Source: Citrobacter freundii (GTDB lineage: Bacteria > Pseudomonadota > Gammaproteobacteria > Enterobacterales > Enterobacteriaceae). From it: a stretch of DNA of 64,000 nucleotides. The translations under genes and the position numbers were made by a program. Of this stretch, positions 42,563 to 51,618 are shown one piece after another (the first letter of the stretch is position 1; each line of letters opens with the position of its first letter). Under the pieces are notes generated by a model. It was not told where the DNA came from, searched no databases, and saw only the letters and a list, made by a program, of their open reading frames with translations. The stretch is taken from positions 56,143-120,142 of the forward strand of contig NZ_JAALBX010000013.1 in NCBI RefSeq assembly GCF_011077955.1, given 5' to 3'.

Positions 42563-45500
42563 ATGGACTTTTCCCGCTTTTTTATCGACAGACCCATTTT
42601 CGCCGCAGTGCTGTCGATTCTGATTTTTATTACAGGATTGATCGCTATCCCGCTGTTGCCGGTGAGCGAATATCCTGACGTCGTACCGCCAAGCGTGCAG
42701 GTGCGCGCGGAATACCCGGGCGCCAACCCGAAAGTGATTGCCGAGACCGTGGCGACGCCGCTGGAAGAAGCCATCAACGGCGTTGAAAACATGATGTACA
42801 TGAAATCCGTCGCCGGCTCCGACGGTGTGCTGGTGACCACCGTAACCTTCCGTCCGGGGACTGACCCCGATCAGGCGCAGGTTCAGGTGCAAAACCGCGT
42901 ATCGCAAGCCGAGGCGCGTCTGCCGGAAGATGTACGCCGTCTGGGCATCACGACCCAGAAACAGTCACCGACCCTGACGCTGGTGGTGCATCTGTTTTCA
43001 CCCAACGGCAAATACGATTCACTCTATATGCGTAACTACGCCACGCTTAAAGTGAAGGACGAGCTGGCGCGTCTGCCGGGTGTCGGTCAGATCCAGATTT
43101 TTGGCTCTGGCGAATACGCGATGCGCATCTGGCTCGATCCCGATAAAGTGGCGGCGCGTGGGCTGACGGCATCGGATGTGGTCACAGCGATGCAGGAGCA
43201 AAACGTACAGGTTTCCGCCGGGCAGCTTGGCGCCGAGCCGCTGCCCAAAGAGAGCGATTTCCTGATCTCCATTAACGCCCAGGGGCGTCTGCATACCGAA
43301 GAAGAGTTTGGCAATATTATTCTGAAAACGGCGCAAGACGGCTCGCTGGTACGCCTGCGTGACGTGGCGCGTATTGAAATGGGATCTGGCAGCTATGCGC
43401 TGCGCTCCCAGCTTAACAATAAAGACGCGGTGGGCATTGGTATCTTCCAGTCACCGGGGGCGAACGCCATCGATTTGTCTGACGCCGTGCGCGCCAAAAT
43501 GGACGAGCTGGCCACGCGTTTCCCGGACGATATGAAATGGGCGGCACCTTACGATCCGACAGTATTCGTGCGCGATTCCATCCGTGCGGTGGTGCAAACG
43601 CTGCTGGAAGCGGTCGTGCTGGTGGTACTGGTGGTGATCCTGTTCCTGCAAACCTGGCGCGCGTCGATTATTCCGCTGATTGCGGTGCCGGTATCGGTCG
43701 TGGGCACGTTCAGCATTCTCTACTTGCTGGGTTTTTCGCTAAATACCCTGAGTCTTTTCGGGTTGGTTTTGGCCATCGGTATCGTGGTGGATGACGCCAT
43801 CGTGGTGGTGGAAAACGTTGAGCGAAATATCGAAGAGGGGTTAGCTCCCCTTGCGGCGGCGCATCAGGCGATGCGTGAAGTGTCCGGGCCGATTATCGCG
43901 ATTGCGCTGGTGCTGTGCGCGGTGTTCGTGCCGATGGCCTTTCTCTCCGGGGTAACCGGGCAGTTCTACAAACAGTTTGCAGTGACTATCGCGATTTCGA
44001 CGGTGATTTCCGCTATTAACTCGCTGACCCTCTCACCGGCGCTGGCGGCTTTGTTGTTAAAGCCGCACGGCGCGCCGAAAGACTTGCCGACCCGGCTTAT
44101 CGACCGTCTGTTCGGTTGGCTTTTCCGTTCGTTTAACCGCTTTTTCCAGCGCAGTTCGAACGGCTATCAAGGGCTGGTTGGCAAAACGCTTGGGCGCCGT
44201 GGCGCGGTATTCGCCGTTTATGTGCTGCTGCTGTGCGCCGCCGGCGTCATGTTTAAAGCTGTACCCGGCGGGTTTATTCCTACTCAGGATAAACTCTATT
44301 TAATTGGCGGCGTAAAAATGCCGGAAGGCTCGTCGCTGGCGCGCACCGATGCGGTGATCCGCAAAATGAGCGAAATTGGGATGAACACCGAAGGCGTGGA
44401 TTACGCGGTCGCGTTTCCAGGGTTGAATGCGCTGCAATTCACCAACACGCCGAACACCGGGACGGTCTTCTTTGGTCTGAAACCGTTCGATCAGCGTAAA
44501 CACAGTGCTGCGGAAATTAACGCTGAGATCAACGCAAAAATCGCGCAAATCCAGCAGGGTTTTGGCTTTTCGATTTTGCCGCCGCCGATTTTAGGCCTGG
44601 GGCAGGGGTCGGGCTATTCGCTGTATATCCAGGATCGCGCCGGTCTTGGCTATGGCGCGCTGCAGAATGCGGTGAACACCATGTCTGGTGCGATTATGCA
44701 AACGCCGGGGATGCATTTCCCTATTTCAACCTACCAGGCTAACGTTCCGCAGTTGGATGTGCAGGTGGATCGCGATAAGGCGAAAGCGCAGGGCGTGTCG
44801 CTCACCGATCTGTTCGGTACGCTGCAAACCTATCTGGGGTCGTCTTATGTGAACGATTTTAACCAGTTCGGACGCACCTGGCGCGTGATGGCGCAGGCCG
44901 ACGGGCCGTTTCGCGACAGCGTTGAAGACATCGCTAATTTGCGCACCCGTAATAATCAGGGCGAAATGGTGCCGATCGGCAGTATGGTCAATATCAGCAC
45001 CACCTACGGGCCGGACCCGGTGATTCGTTACAACGGTTATCCGGCGGCGGATCTGATTGGTGATGCCGATGCGCGCATTCTCTCGTCCACCCAGGCGATG
45101 ACCCAACTGGCCGGAATGTCTCAGCAGATCCTGCCGAACGGAATGAATATTGAATGGACGGATTTGAGCTTCCAGCAGGCCACGCAGGGCAATACGTCGC
45201 TTATCGTCTTCCCGGTCGCGGTACTGCTGGCGTTCCTGGTACTGGCGGCGCTATATGAGAGTTGGACCCTGCCGCTGGCGGTGATCCTTATCGTGCCGAT
45301 GACGATGCTGTCCGCGCTGTTTGGCGTCTGGCTAACCGGTGGCGATAACAACGTCTTCGTGCAGGTGGGGCTGGTGGTACTGATGGGGCTGGCATGTAAA
45401 AACGCGATTCTTATCGTTGAGTTTGCTCGTGAGCTGGAAATGCAGGGGAAAGGAATTATGGAAGCCGCACTGGAGGCGTGCCGTCTGCGTTTGCGCCCCA

Positions 45501-45715
45501 TTGTGATGACCTCCATCGCCTTTATTGCCGGGACAATCCCGCTTATTCTCGGTCACGGCGCGGGGGCGGAAGTGCGCGGTGTTACCGGGATCACGGTGTT
45601 TTCCGGGATGCTTGGTGTAACGCTGTTTGGGCTTTTCCTGACACCGGTCTTTTACGTTACGCTGCGCAAACTGGTCACGCGCGGCAAAGCGGAAAGGGAC
45701 GTTTTGCCAGCCTAA
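42563..45715 (+). CDS. oqxB: RND multidrug efflux transporter OqxB
   Basis: A 1050-aa inner-membrane proton/drug antiporter, the full OqxB length, with 12 TM and two large periplasmic domains. The proton-relay aspartates are D410-D411 in IVVDDAIVVVENVERN. Starts MDFSRFFIDRPIFAAVLSIL and ends in the second TM bundle (LGVTLFGLFLTPVFYVTLRK). No outer-membrane factor is encoded next to it, so TolC would be used. Terminator 15 bases after the stop. Confidence 0.98.
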   Translation: MDFSRFFIDRPIFAAVLSILIFITGLIAIPLLPVSEYPDVVPPSVQVRAEYPGANPKVIAETVATPLEEAINGVENMMYMKSVAGSDGVLVTTVTFRPGTDPDQAQVQVQNRVSQAEARLPEDVRRLGITTQKQSPTLTLVVHLFSPNGKYDSLYMRNYATLKVKDELARLPGVGQIQIFGSGEYAMRIWLDPDKVAARGLTASDVVTAMQEQNVQVSAGQLGAEPLPKESDFLISINAQGRLHTEEEFGNIILKTAQDGSLVRLRDVARIEMGSGSYALRSQLNNKDAVGIGIFQSPGANAIDLSDAVRAKMDELATRFPDDMKWAAPYDPTVFVRDSIRAVVQTLLEAVVLVVLVVILFLQTWRASIIPLIAVPVSVVGTFSILYLLGFSLNTLSLFGLVLAIGIVVDDAIVVVENVERNIEEGLAPLAAAHQAMREVSGPIIAIALVLCAVFVPMAFLSGVTGQFYKQFAVTIAISTVISAINSLTLSPALAALLLKPHGAPKDLPTRLIDRLFGWLFRSFNRFFQRSSNGYQGLVGKTLGRRGAVFAVYVLLLCAAGVMFKAVPGGFIPTQDKLYLIGGVKMPEGSSLARTDAVIRKMSEIGMNTEGVDYAVAFPGLNALQFTNTPNTGTVFFGLKPFDQRKHSAAEINAEINAKIAQIQQGFGFSILPPPILGLGQGSGYSLYIQDRAGLGYGALQNAVNTMSGAIMQTPGMHFPISTYQANVPQLDVQVDRDKAKAQGVSLTDLFGTLQTYLGSSYVNDFNQFGRTWRVMAQADGPFRDSVEDIANLRTRNNQGEMVPIGSMVNISTTYGPDPVIRYNGYPAADLIGDADARILSSTQAMTQLAGMSQQILPNGMNIEWTDLSFQQATQGNTSLIVFPVAVLLAFLVLAALYESWTLPLAVILIVPMTMLSALFGVWLTGGDNNVFVQVGLVVLMGLACKNAILIVEFARELEMQGKGIMEAALEACRLRLRPIVMTSIAFIAGTIPLILGHGAGAEVRGVTGITVFSGMLGVTLFGLFLTPVFYVTLRKLVTRGKAERDVLPA

Positions 45716-45730
45716 GTAACGGCAGATACA

Positions 45731-45763
45731 AAAAAACCGCCTTCATCGTGAAGGCGGTTTTTT
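45731..45763. terminator. Bidirectional terminator between oqxB and oqxR
   Basis: AAAAAACCGCCTTCA / TGAAGGCGGTTTTTT, a perfect 15-bp stem with loop TCG and T runs on both strands. Confidence 0.95.
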
Positions 45764-45780
45764 TTGTCAAAAGAAAAAAT

Positions 45781-46260
45781 TTACTGCGCTTTTTTATGCT
45801 GATCGTCGATTTCAGGGACCAAATCGCACCCGCTGGTACCGGCTTTTTTGACCTCTTCCAGCGCGCTTGCCACCGTGTGGCGTGCTAACACCTCGAGCGA
45901 TGCCTGTTCAGCTTCATTGGCGATAGACTTGAAGTACCAACACGTGTTGGCGCTGACCACGCAACGTGCCGGGATGTCAGGACGTGTCGCCCACAGCTTT
46001 TTATCTTCGGTAACGGAAAGGTAGATATCGCGCAGGGTGATGTTTTCCGCCGGACGGCCAAGATGGATAGAACCATTGCGGCCAAGCGTTGAGACGATAA
46101 TCCCGTCGCGCGTGAGCGGGACCATTAATTTACGGACAAAGCTCGGATTGGCTTCCAGGCCGTAGGCCAGAATGGCACTCGTCGAACGTTTTCCCGATTG
46201 CTCCGCCATCGCTACGCTGAGAACCATCTGCAAAGCTGTCGAGAAGCGGTAATCTAACAT
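45781..46260 (-). CDS. oqxR: Rrf2-family repressor OqxR
   Basis: A 159-aa Rrf2/IscR-like regulator that represses oqxAB and rarA in Klebsiella. Motifs: MLDYRFSTALQMVLSVAMAEQ at the start, HTH region NPSFVRKLMVPLTRDGIIVSTLGRNGSIHLGRP, and NTCWYFKSIANEAEQASLEVLARHTVA. The start at 46260 matches OqxR; 34 upstream codons are open but unrelated. Convergent with oqxB, as in Klebsiella. The frame is intact, so no derepression by truncation is indicated. Confidence 0.95.
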   Translation of the reverse strand: MLDYRFSTALQMVLSVAMAEQSGKRSTSAILAYGLEANPSFVRKLMVPLTRDGIIVSTLGRNGSIHLGRPAENITLRDIYLSVTEDKKLWATRPDIPARCVVSANTCWYFKSIANEAEQASLEVLARHTVASALEEVKKAGTSGCDLVPEIDDQHKKAQ

Positions 46261-46945
46261 TTCATTGTCCTGGGTTGCGGTGAATCTTGTTCTTTTTGGC
46301 ACCGCAGAGGTGAATAAACATTGATAAACAATATAACAAAAAGGGTAATTATTTTGAAGCAATCTGCGTTTAACATGGCACGCAAAGTGCTTTTTTGGCG
46401 CACGTCAGGGCAGCAAAGTATTAGTCCGCGCGCATTTTAATAAGCGGGTATACAAAATTGGTCTGCACGCTTCGTCGTTTACTCATTCGGTTTCTCATCA
46501 TAACGAACCATAAGCCTTCTACGCATACAGGCAGCGTGAATCGCGCCAAATAATCTAAGTACATCAGGGGGTTATAGACTACCGCTCAGGTCTGCATGCG
46601 ATTGTGCAGGACTGTTTAACATTTGCCCTCCTGACACTACAGCATGCGGTGAGCATTAATTTCGCATCAGACGATAACGGTTCATGATGTTATTTCAGAT
46701 TAATCGCTATACCACTCACCCGCGCGGCTTTGCGCCTACGAAAGTCGCGCCAGGCGCCGTGAACAGTGCATTGTTGAGGCTCGCGTCAGTGCCTTTTTTG
46801 TAACCTGCCATCCTCTAAACCATAACCTAAACTAATGTATCTTCAGATCGTCCACTATACTGACCCTTGTAGTTAACATTTAAACAAGAGGTTGAGCGCG
46901 GTTAATCCTGTCGCCAACCGAACCCATGACCATCAGGAGAACAAC
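46261..46945. other. Gene-free interval with divergent promoters
   Basis: About 685 bases between oqxR and the DUF4142 gene. No credible frame. The final 100 bases must hold the DUF4142 promoter; ATCAGGAGAACAAC is its ribosome site. Confidence 0.5.
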
Positions 46946-47527
46946 ATGCACAAGAGTAAAACCTTGAAAGGGCTGCTAACCGTAGCAGCAGTCGCAACGA
47001 TGTTCAGCACTGTCGGTGTCCAGGCCCAGACCCAAACGAGCGCCGCGACAAATGGCGCAGCCACTCAGGCCGGGTCGCAGAATAAACTGAGCGCCGGGGA
47101 CGAAAAAGCACTGAAGGACATGGCCCAGGCAAATATCAATGAAGTCGCCGCAGCCAAAATTGCGCTGAGCAAGGCGCAAAGCAGCGAAGTCAAAGCGTAT
47201 GCGCAGAAGATGGTCGATGACCATGGAAATGCCCTGAAAAAAGTACAGACAGTCGCCCAGCAAAAAGGCGTAGAACTGCCGACTGAGCCAGACGCCAAGC
47301 ACAAAGCGATGGCTGAAAAGCTGGAGAAACAAAGCGATGGCGACTTTGACAAGATGTATATGGAAAACGCCGGTACCAAAGACCACAAAATGGTGCTGTC
47401 GAAGCTGAAAAGTGATGCCAGCAATATTAAAGATCCGGATGTGAAGGCCCTGGCCGATGAGCATACCCCGGTTGTTGAGCAGCACTTAAAAGCTGCTGAA
47501 CAGATGTCGATGAAATCTGATAAATAA
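46946..47527 (+). CDS. Periplasmic DUF4142 protein
   Basis: A 193-aa exported protein with a Sec signal (LLTVAAVATMFSTVGVQAQ) followed by a Ser/Ala/Gln-rich linker. The four-helix DUF4142 domain contains DMAQANINEVAAAKIALSKAQS, VKAYAQKMVDDH and ADEHTPVVEQHLKAAEQ. DUF4142 proteins are ferritin-like in fold and often stress-induced; function is not established. I use the ATG at 46946 behind AGGAG; an in-frame start 18 codons upstream lacks a signal. Confidence 0.9.
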   Translation: MHKSKTLKGLLTVAAVATMFSTVGVQAQTQTSAATNGAATQAGSQNKLSAGDEKALKDMAQANINEVAAAKIALSKAQSSEVKAYAQKMVDDHGNALKKVQTVAQQKGVELPTEPDAKHKAMAEKLEKQSDGDFDKMYMENAGTKDHKMVLSKLKSDASNIKDPDVKALADEHTPVVEQHLKAAEQMSMKSDK

Positions 47528-47549
47528 CCAGACGGTTCGGTGGGTACAC

Positions 47550-47581
47550 GCGCCTTTATTCAACGTAGTGAATAAAGGCGC
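47550..47581. repeat. Inverted repeat after the DUF4142 gene
   Basis: GCGCCTTTATTCA (47550-47562) and TGAATAAAGGCGC (47569-47581) are perfect 13-base arms around ACGTAG. No T run follows. Probably a transcript 3'-end stabiliser or weak terminator. The remaining 47582-47874 shows no gene. Confidence 0.7.
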
Positions 47582-47874
47582 AGCACGCGTGATATTGTCG
47601 ACGACGCGCCGGACGATCTTGCGGTAAGTATGCTGATGGACGTTCGGCCTGACGAAGTCGTACGTTGACCCACTATTGCGCAATAGAAAGGATTACGCCA
47701 AAGCAGCCGTACATCTGGCTGTAGGCATAGACAGGCGAAGGACCGCTTTAGATATAACGCACGCTGTCGTTCTGCAAAGCAGAGTGGCGTTCTGCCACAA
47801 GCAGACATCAGTCATGTTACTGCGCGTAATCATAAACTTCCCACCCTCCGTACTAATCAAAAACCGAATGGTGA

Positions 47875-47897
47875 AAAGAGAGGAAAACCCTCTCTTT
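47875..47897 (-). terminator. Probable terminator of the SDR gene at 47933
   Basis: AAAGAGAGG / CCTCTCTTT hairpin; on the minus strand it ends CTCTCTTTTC, 35 bases after the SDR stop. Confidence 0.6.
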
Positions 47898-47932
47898 ATC
47901 TTTTCCCCGCTCCCCCTTTCCAACTAATAAAA

Positions 47933-48703
47933 TCAGTAAGAAAAGGGGGAGTGCTGCTGCGCCTCTTTCAGTGACTGGGCGGCATCTTCCCCGGCTGCGG
48001 TGTAAAGCGGGGCGTGTTCATTGTTGGCTACCTCCAGTATTGCATTCGCCACATCTTCGGCATGCGTCACCGGCAAGTTAGGATCGCCTGCGCGCTGGAT
48101 AAAGTCATTCACCATCGTTCCATACGTGGCATCGTCTCGCCCGCCAAAATAGGTGCGGGCATTTTCACCAAATTTGGTTTCGGGCGAGCGTCCCGGTAAC
48201 ACCAGATGCACACGAATACCAAAAGGTCTGACTTCGACGGCTAATGATTCGCTCCACGCATTCAGCGCGGCTTTACTTGCGCGGTAAAGCCCAATCAACG
48301 GCATCGCTTTGGTGGTAACAGAAGAAGAGACATTGATAATAACCCCGGATTTTCGCTCTCTCATCAGCGGCAGAAAAGCCTGGGTTAATAACAATGTGCC
48401 TAACACATTGGTGTTGAGTAATTGCTGTGCGGTTGCCAGTGGGGTGAGTTCGACCGGTACCGGCGCGCCAAAGCCCGCGTTGTTAACCAGCAGATCAATC
48501 GCGCCGGCCTGTTTCACCACATGACTGATACTGTCAGCAGAGGTGATATCCAGCGGCAAAATCGTCAGCTTGTCGCTGGCCGGGAAAAGCGTCGGATCGG
48601 GGGTTCTCATGGTAGCAATCACCGCCCAGCCTTCGTCTAAAAAACGTTTTGCCGTGGCGAGTCCAAAACCTGAAGAGCATCCGGTAATCAGTGCAGTTGG
48701 CAT
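47933..48703 (-). CDS. Short-chain dehydrogenase/reductase
   Basis: A 256-aa SDR with cofactor motif ALITGCSSGFGLATAKRF, LVNNAGFGAP, catalytic INVSSSVT serine region and YRASKAALN. An Arg (MRT) after the second strand suggests NADP(H). Substrate unknown. Divergent from an AraC regulator with 94 bases between starts, a likely regulator/target pair. Confidence 0.9.
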   Translation of the reverse strand: MPTALITGCSSGFGLATAKRFLDEGWAVIATMRTPDPTLFPASDKLTILPLDITSADSISHVVKQAGAIDLLVNNAGFGAPVPVELTPLATAQQLLNTNVLGTLLLTQAFLPLMRERKSGVIINVSSSVTTKAMPLIGLYRASKAALNAWSESLAVEVRPFGIRVHLVLPGRSPETKFGENARTYFGGRDDATYGTMVNDFIQRAGDPNLPVTHAEDVANAILEVANNEHAPLYTAAGEDAAQSLKEAQQHSPFSY

Positions 48704-48797
48704 AATTCATCCTCTGTATGGGTGTGAGGTGTCATAATAGCCGCCTGTGTCTGGACAATATATAATCAAACATCCAGTAAAATGTAGAGAGCGTCCA

Positions 48798-49739
48798 ATG
48801 TCTGATCCGTTGACCGATATTGTTGCCTTACTTAATCCCAGACCAACGCATTCCAAACTCGTCGAAGGGGCAGGTGAGTGGCGTATTTTTCGGGAGTCTT
48901 CCGGGGAGGCGTTTTACTGCGCTGTGTTACAAGGCGAATGCCAGATGAGTGTCAACGGAAAAGCCTCACAACGGCTGATGGCGGGTGATTTCATACTGAT
49001 CCCCGCCACGTATACGATTGAAAACACCAGCACCGGCATATCCGCATCCGCGGCCATCACGATGCCAACCCTGCTTGGCGAAGGTCTCGTCAGAATTGGG
49101 TCGACCACCGGGCCGGCTGAATTTGTTATGAGCGTGGGACATTGCGAATTCGACACACCGGACAAAACGCTTATTGTCTCGTTACTGCCGGGCGAGATCC
49201 TGATAAAAGGGCAGCGCCGTTTCATTACGCTCCTGGAACTCCTGCTTGATGAAAGCCGGGCGCGGCGACCAGGGCGCGATGTGGTATTGATGCGTCTATT
49301 GCAGTTGTTGCTGGTTGAGTCATTACGCAGTAATCCTGCGCTGTCTAAATCGGCAGGGATCCTTCAGGGGTTACAACACGAAAAGTTAGCCACTGCGTTG
49401 CAACTTATTCATGAAAACCCCGCCTTTGACTGGCAAATCGCAGAGCTTGCCCGCCGCTGCGCGATGTCCCGATCCTCTTTTTTTGCCGCGTTCAGCGAAA
49501 CGGTCGGCATGCCGCCCATGCAATATCTGGTCTTCTGGCGCATGTCGCTTGCTAAAAACGCGCTAATAAGTAGCGCGGATAAAATCGAACAAATTGCCTT
49601 TCAAATTGGATACCAGTCCGCGAGCGCCTTTATCGTCGCGTTTACCAAATACGTGGGGATGCCGCCGGGAGAATTCCGCCGCCAGAATGCGAGTGACAAA
49701 AACAGTCAGCCTGCCAAAACCGAAGCGTGGGCGCTGTAG
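48798..49739 (+). CDS. AraC-family regulator with AraC_N/cupin_6 domain
   Basis: A 313-aa regulator. N-terminal sensor: EWRIFRESSGEAFYCAVLQGEC ... LMAGDFILIPATYTIENTS. C-terminal HTH pair: AELARRCAMSRSSFFAAFSETVGMPPMQYL and IAFQIGYQSASAFIVAFTKYVG. The subgroup usually controls neighbouring oxidoreductases, here the divergent SDR. Start chosen at 48798 (MSDPLTD), since seventeen upstream codons lie in the shared promoter. Confidence 0.9.
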   Translation: MSDPLTDIVALLNPRPTHSKLVEGAGEWRIFRESSGEAFYCAVLQGECQMSVNGKASQRLMAGDFILIPATYTIENTSTGISASAAITMPTLLGEGLVRIGSTTGPAEFVMSVGHCEFDTPDKTLIVSLLPGEILIKGQRRFITLLELLLDESRARRPGRDVVLMRLLQLLLVESLRSNPALSKSAGILQGLQHEKLATALQLIHENPAFDWQIAELARRCAMSRSSFFAAFSETVGMPPMQYLVFWRMSLAKNALISSADKIEQIAFQIGYQSASAFIVAFTKYVGMPPGEFRRQNASDKNSQPAKTEAWAL

Positions 49740-49793
49740 CTGTCATATAAACGCGTCGCACATTTTACCCTTTTGCTTCTATAATGGATTATA

Positions 49794-49813
49794 TAGGAAA
49801 CATTTATTTCCTA
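49794..49813. promoter_or_regulatory. TetR operator upstream of its own gene
   Basis: TAGGAAA...TTTCCTA inverted repeat with core AGGAAA-N6-TTTCCT, directly before the TetR ribosome site. The same core with the same spacing recurs before the hydrolase gene. Confidence 0.7.
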
Positions 49814-49826
49814 AATGGAGAGGATG

Positions 49827-50429
49827 ATGAGTGAAACACGACACCGTGAACGTGGGCGGCCCCGCCAGTTCGATACGGATGTGGCGCTGGATAACGCTAT
49901 GCGGGTCTTTCGTGAGAAAGGCTACCATGGCGCCACCATAAACGATTTGAGTGAGGCGATGCAGCTTACCGCCGGGAGCATTTATAAAGCGTTTCAGGAT
50001 AAGCGTGGCCTGTTCCTGCAAGTCTTCACGCGTTATACCTCGTTGCGTAATAAAGCGCTGGCAGAGCGGCTAAACCAGCAACCTGACGGGCGGGCATGCA
50101 TTGCAGAACTGCTTCGTTTCTACCTTGAATCTGCCTCCAGTGTTGACGGGCGGCGCGGTTGCCTGGTTGTCGGCAGCGCCATCGAACTTAAGCAGTTTGA
50201 TAGCGAGTTAGCGGCGCTTGTGCATGCCGCGCTTACGCGTAATCAGCACGCTATCCTGCAATTGATTGAACAGGGGCAGCAGGACGGATCAATCAATGCG
50301 CAGCATGATGCCAGTGCCTTGAGCCATGTACTGCTCTGCCTTGTGCTCGGTATGCGTGTGGCAGGCAAGGCGCAAGATTTACCCGCTCGCGATACGCTAC
50401 TCAAAACCGCTCTGAGGCTGCTTGATTAA
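49827..50429 (+). CDS. TetR-family regulator of the alpha/beta hydrolase gene
   Basis: A 200-aa repressor with basic N-terminus RERGRPRQFDTDVALDNAM and HTH (GYHGATINDLSEAMQLTAGSIYKAFQDKRGLF), and a TetR_C region containing GCLVVGSAIELK. Several ATGs (49815, 49824, 49827) are in frame; 49827 gives the best spacing to GGAG. The paired operators suggest it represses itself and the following hydrolase, 50 bases downstream. Confidence 0.9.
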   Translation: MSETRHRERGRPRQFDTDVALDNAMRVFREKGYHGATINDLSEAMQLTAGSIYKAFQDKRGLFLQVFTRYTSLRNKALAERLNQQPDGRACIAELLRFYLESASSVDGRRGCLVVGSAIELKQFDSELAALVHAALTRNQHAILQLIEQGQQDGSINAQHDASALSHVLLCLVLGMRVAGKAQDLPARDTLLKTALRLLD

Positions 50430-50443
50430 CTTTTTTTTACTAA

Positions 50444-50465
50444 TTAGGAAATGATTATTTCCTAA
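50444..50465. promoter_or_regulatory. Second copy of the TetR operator, before the hydrolase
   Basis: TTAGGAAA...TTTCCTAA inverted repeat, core AGGAAA-N6-TTTCCT, 14 bases before the hydrolase start codon. Confidence 0.7.
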
Positions 50466-50479
50466 TTTTGGAGGTGTAA

Positions 50480-51385
50480 ATGTCTGACAATCTGCTTACC
50501 CCGTCCTGGTCGCAACCTGTCGCCGGGATGCCAGGATTTTCTCATCATTATGCAACGATCCAGGATGTTCGCCTGCATTATGTCAGCGGCGGCAACCCGC
50601 AGGGCGAGGTGTTGCTTTTACTGGCAGGCTTCCCGCAAAGTTGGTACGCCTGGCATCAGGTCATGAATCTGCTTGGCGATCGCTATCATATTATTGCGCC
50701 AGATCTGCCCGGACAGGGCGATTCAGATAAGCCGCAATCAGGCTACGATACCCAGGCGCTCGCCGGAAAAGTCAGCGGATTGCTGCAAAAACTGAACGTC
50801 AGGCGCTACTATCTCGCCGCGCATGATGTGGGGGCGTGGGTGGCCTGGCCTTATGCGATGCTGTACCGCGAGCAGATTATCAAACTCGCGCTGCTCGATG
50901 CCGGTATTCCAGGCATCACGCTTCCCGATGCCTTGCCTGTGACGCCGGATAAAGCCTGGAAAACGTGGCATTTTGCTTTCCATCTGTTACCCGACTTGCC
51001 AGAAGCGTTAATCAGCGGGCGAGAAGAGATTTATCTGGACTGGTTTTTACGCCGCAAAACCGCCAGTCCGATGGTATTTAGCGATGCCGATGTGCAGGAA
51101 TATGTGCGTTTGCTCAGGCAGAGCGGTGCGCTTCGTGCCGGGCTTGCCCCGTATCGCGAGGTAACGGTCTCGGCGTCGCAGAACCAGGCTTTGCTTAAAC
51201 AAGGCAAACTGGCGTTACCGCTGCTGGCCATCAGCGCCGATCAGGGTTCTATTGCCGATATGGCAAAGCCCTTGAGACAGTTTGCCGATAACGTCACCGG
51301 CATTACTATTGCCAACTGTGGTCATTTTATTCCGGATGAACAACCTCAGGCGCTGAGCGAGGCGTTAGCGAATTTTTTCAGCTAA
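50480..51385 (+). CDS. Alpha/beta hydrolase, epoxide hydrolase/dehalogenase-like
   Basis: A 301-aa alpha/beta-fold hydrolase. Oxyanion segment LAGFPQSWYAWHQVM, DLPGQGDSDKP, nucleophile elbow AHDVGAWVAW (Asp nucleophile as in epoxide hydrolases and haloalkane dehalogenases) and C-terminal catalytic His in NCGHFIPDEQP. The real substrate is unknown; probably a xenobiotic controlled through the upstream TetR protein. GGAGGTGTAA ribosome site. Confidence 0.88.
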   Translation: MSDNLLTPSWSQPVAGMPGFSHHYATIQDVRLHYVSGGNPQGEVLLLLAGFPQSWYAWHQVMNLLGDRYHIIAPDLPGQGDSDKPQSGYDTQALAGKVSGLLQKLNVRRYYLAAHDVGAWVAWPYAMLYREQIIKLALLDAGIPGITLPDALPVTPDKAWKTWHFAFHLLPDLPEALISGREEIYLDWFLRRKTASPMVFSDADVQEYVRLLRQSGALRAGLAPYREVTVSASQNQALLKQGKLALPLLAISADQGSIADMAKPLRQFADNVTGITIANCGHFIPDEQPQALSEALANFFS

Positions 51386-51618
51386 CAGAAGTTGCAAAAG
51401 CGAGCGCTAACGGTGAAGCACCCTTCGTCTGCCTGGTAAGACAGACGGCCTTCACGAGTCCGGCGTTCACTATCAAAACGCCAGCGGCACCAGGCAGGGC
51501 GCTGGCATTTTGACCGATGCATGTAGTGCCATATAACGTTCAGAATGTAGCGCAGCGCAAAAACAGTGATAGCTAAAAATCGGTAAGACAAATCAGAGCC
51601 ATAGCGCTGCGCTGATGA

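Noticed and set aside
47560..47808. Overlapping small frames downstream of the DUF4142 gene
   Set aside because: Lie over an inverted repeat and show no coding signature; treated as non-coding.
51382..51591. 69-codon minus-strand frame between hydrolase and chrA
   Set aside because: No ribosome site; Arg/Cys-rich composition suggests an antisense artefact.
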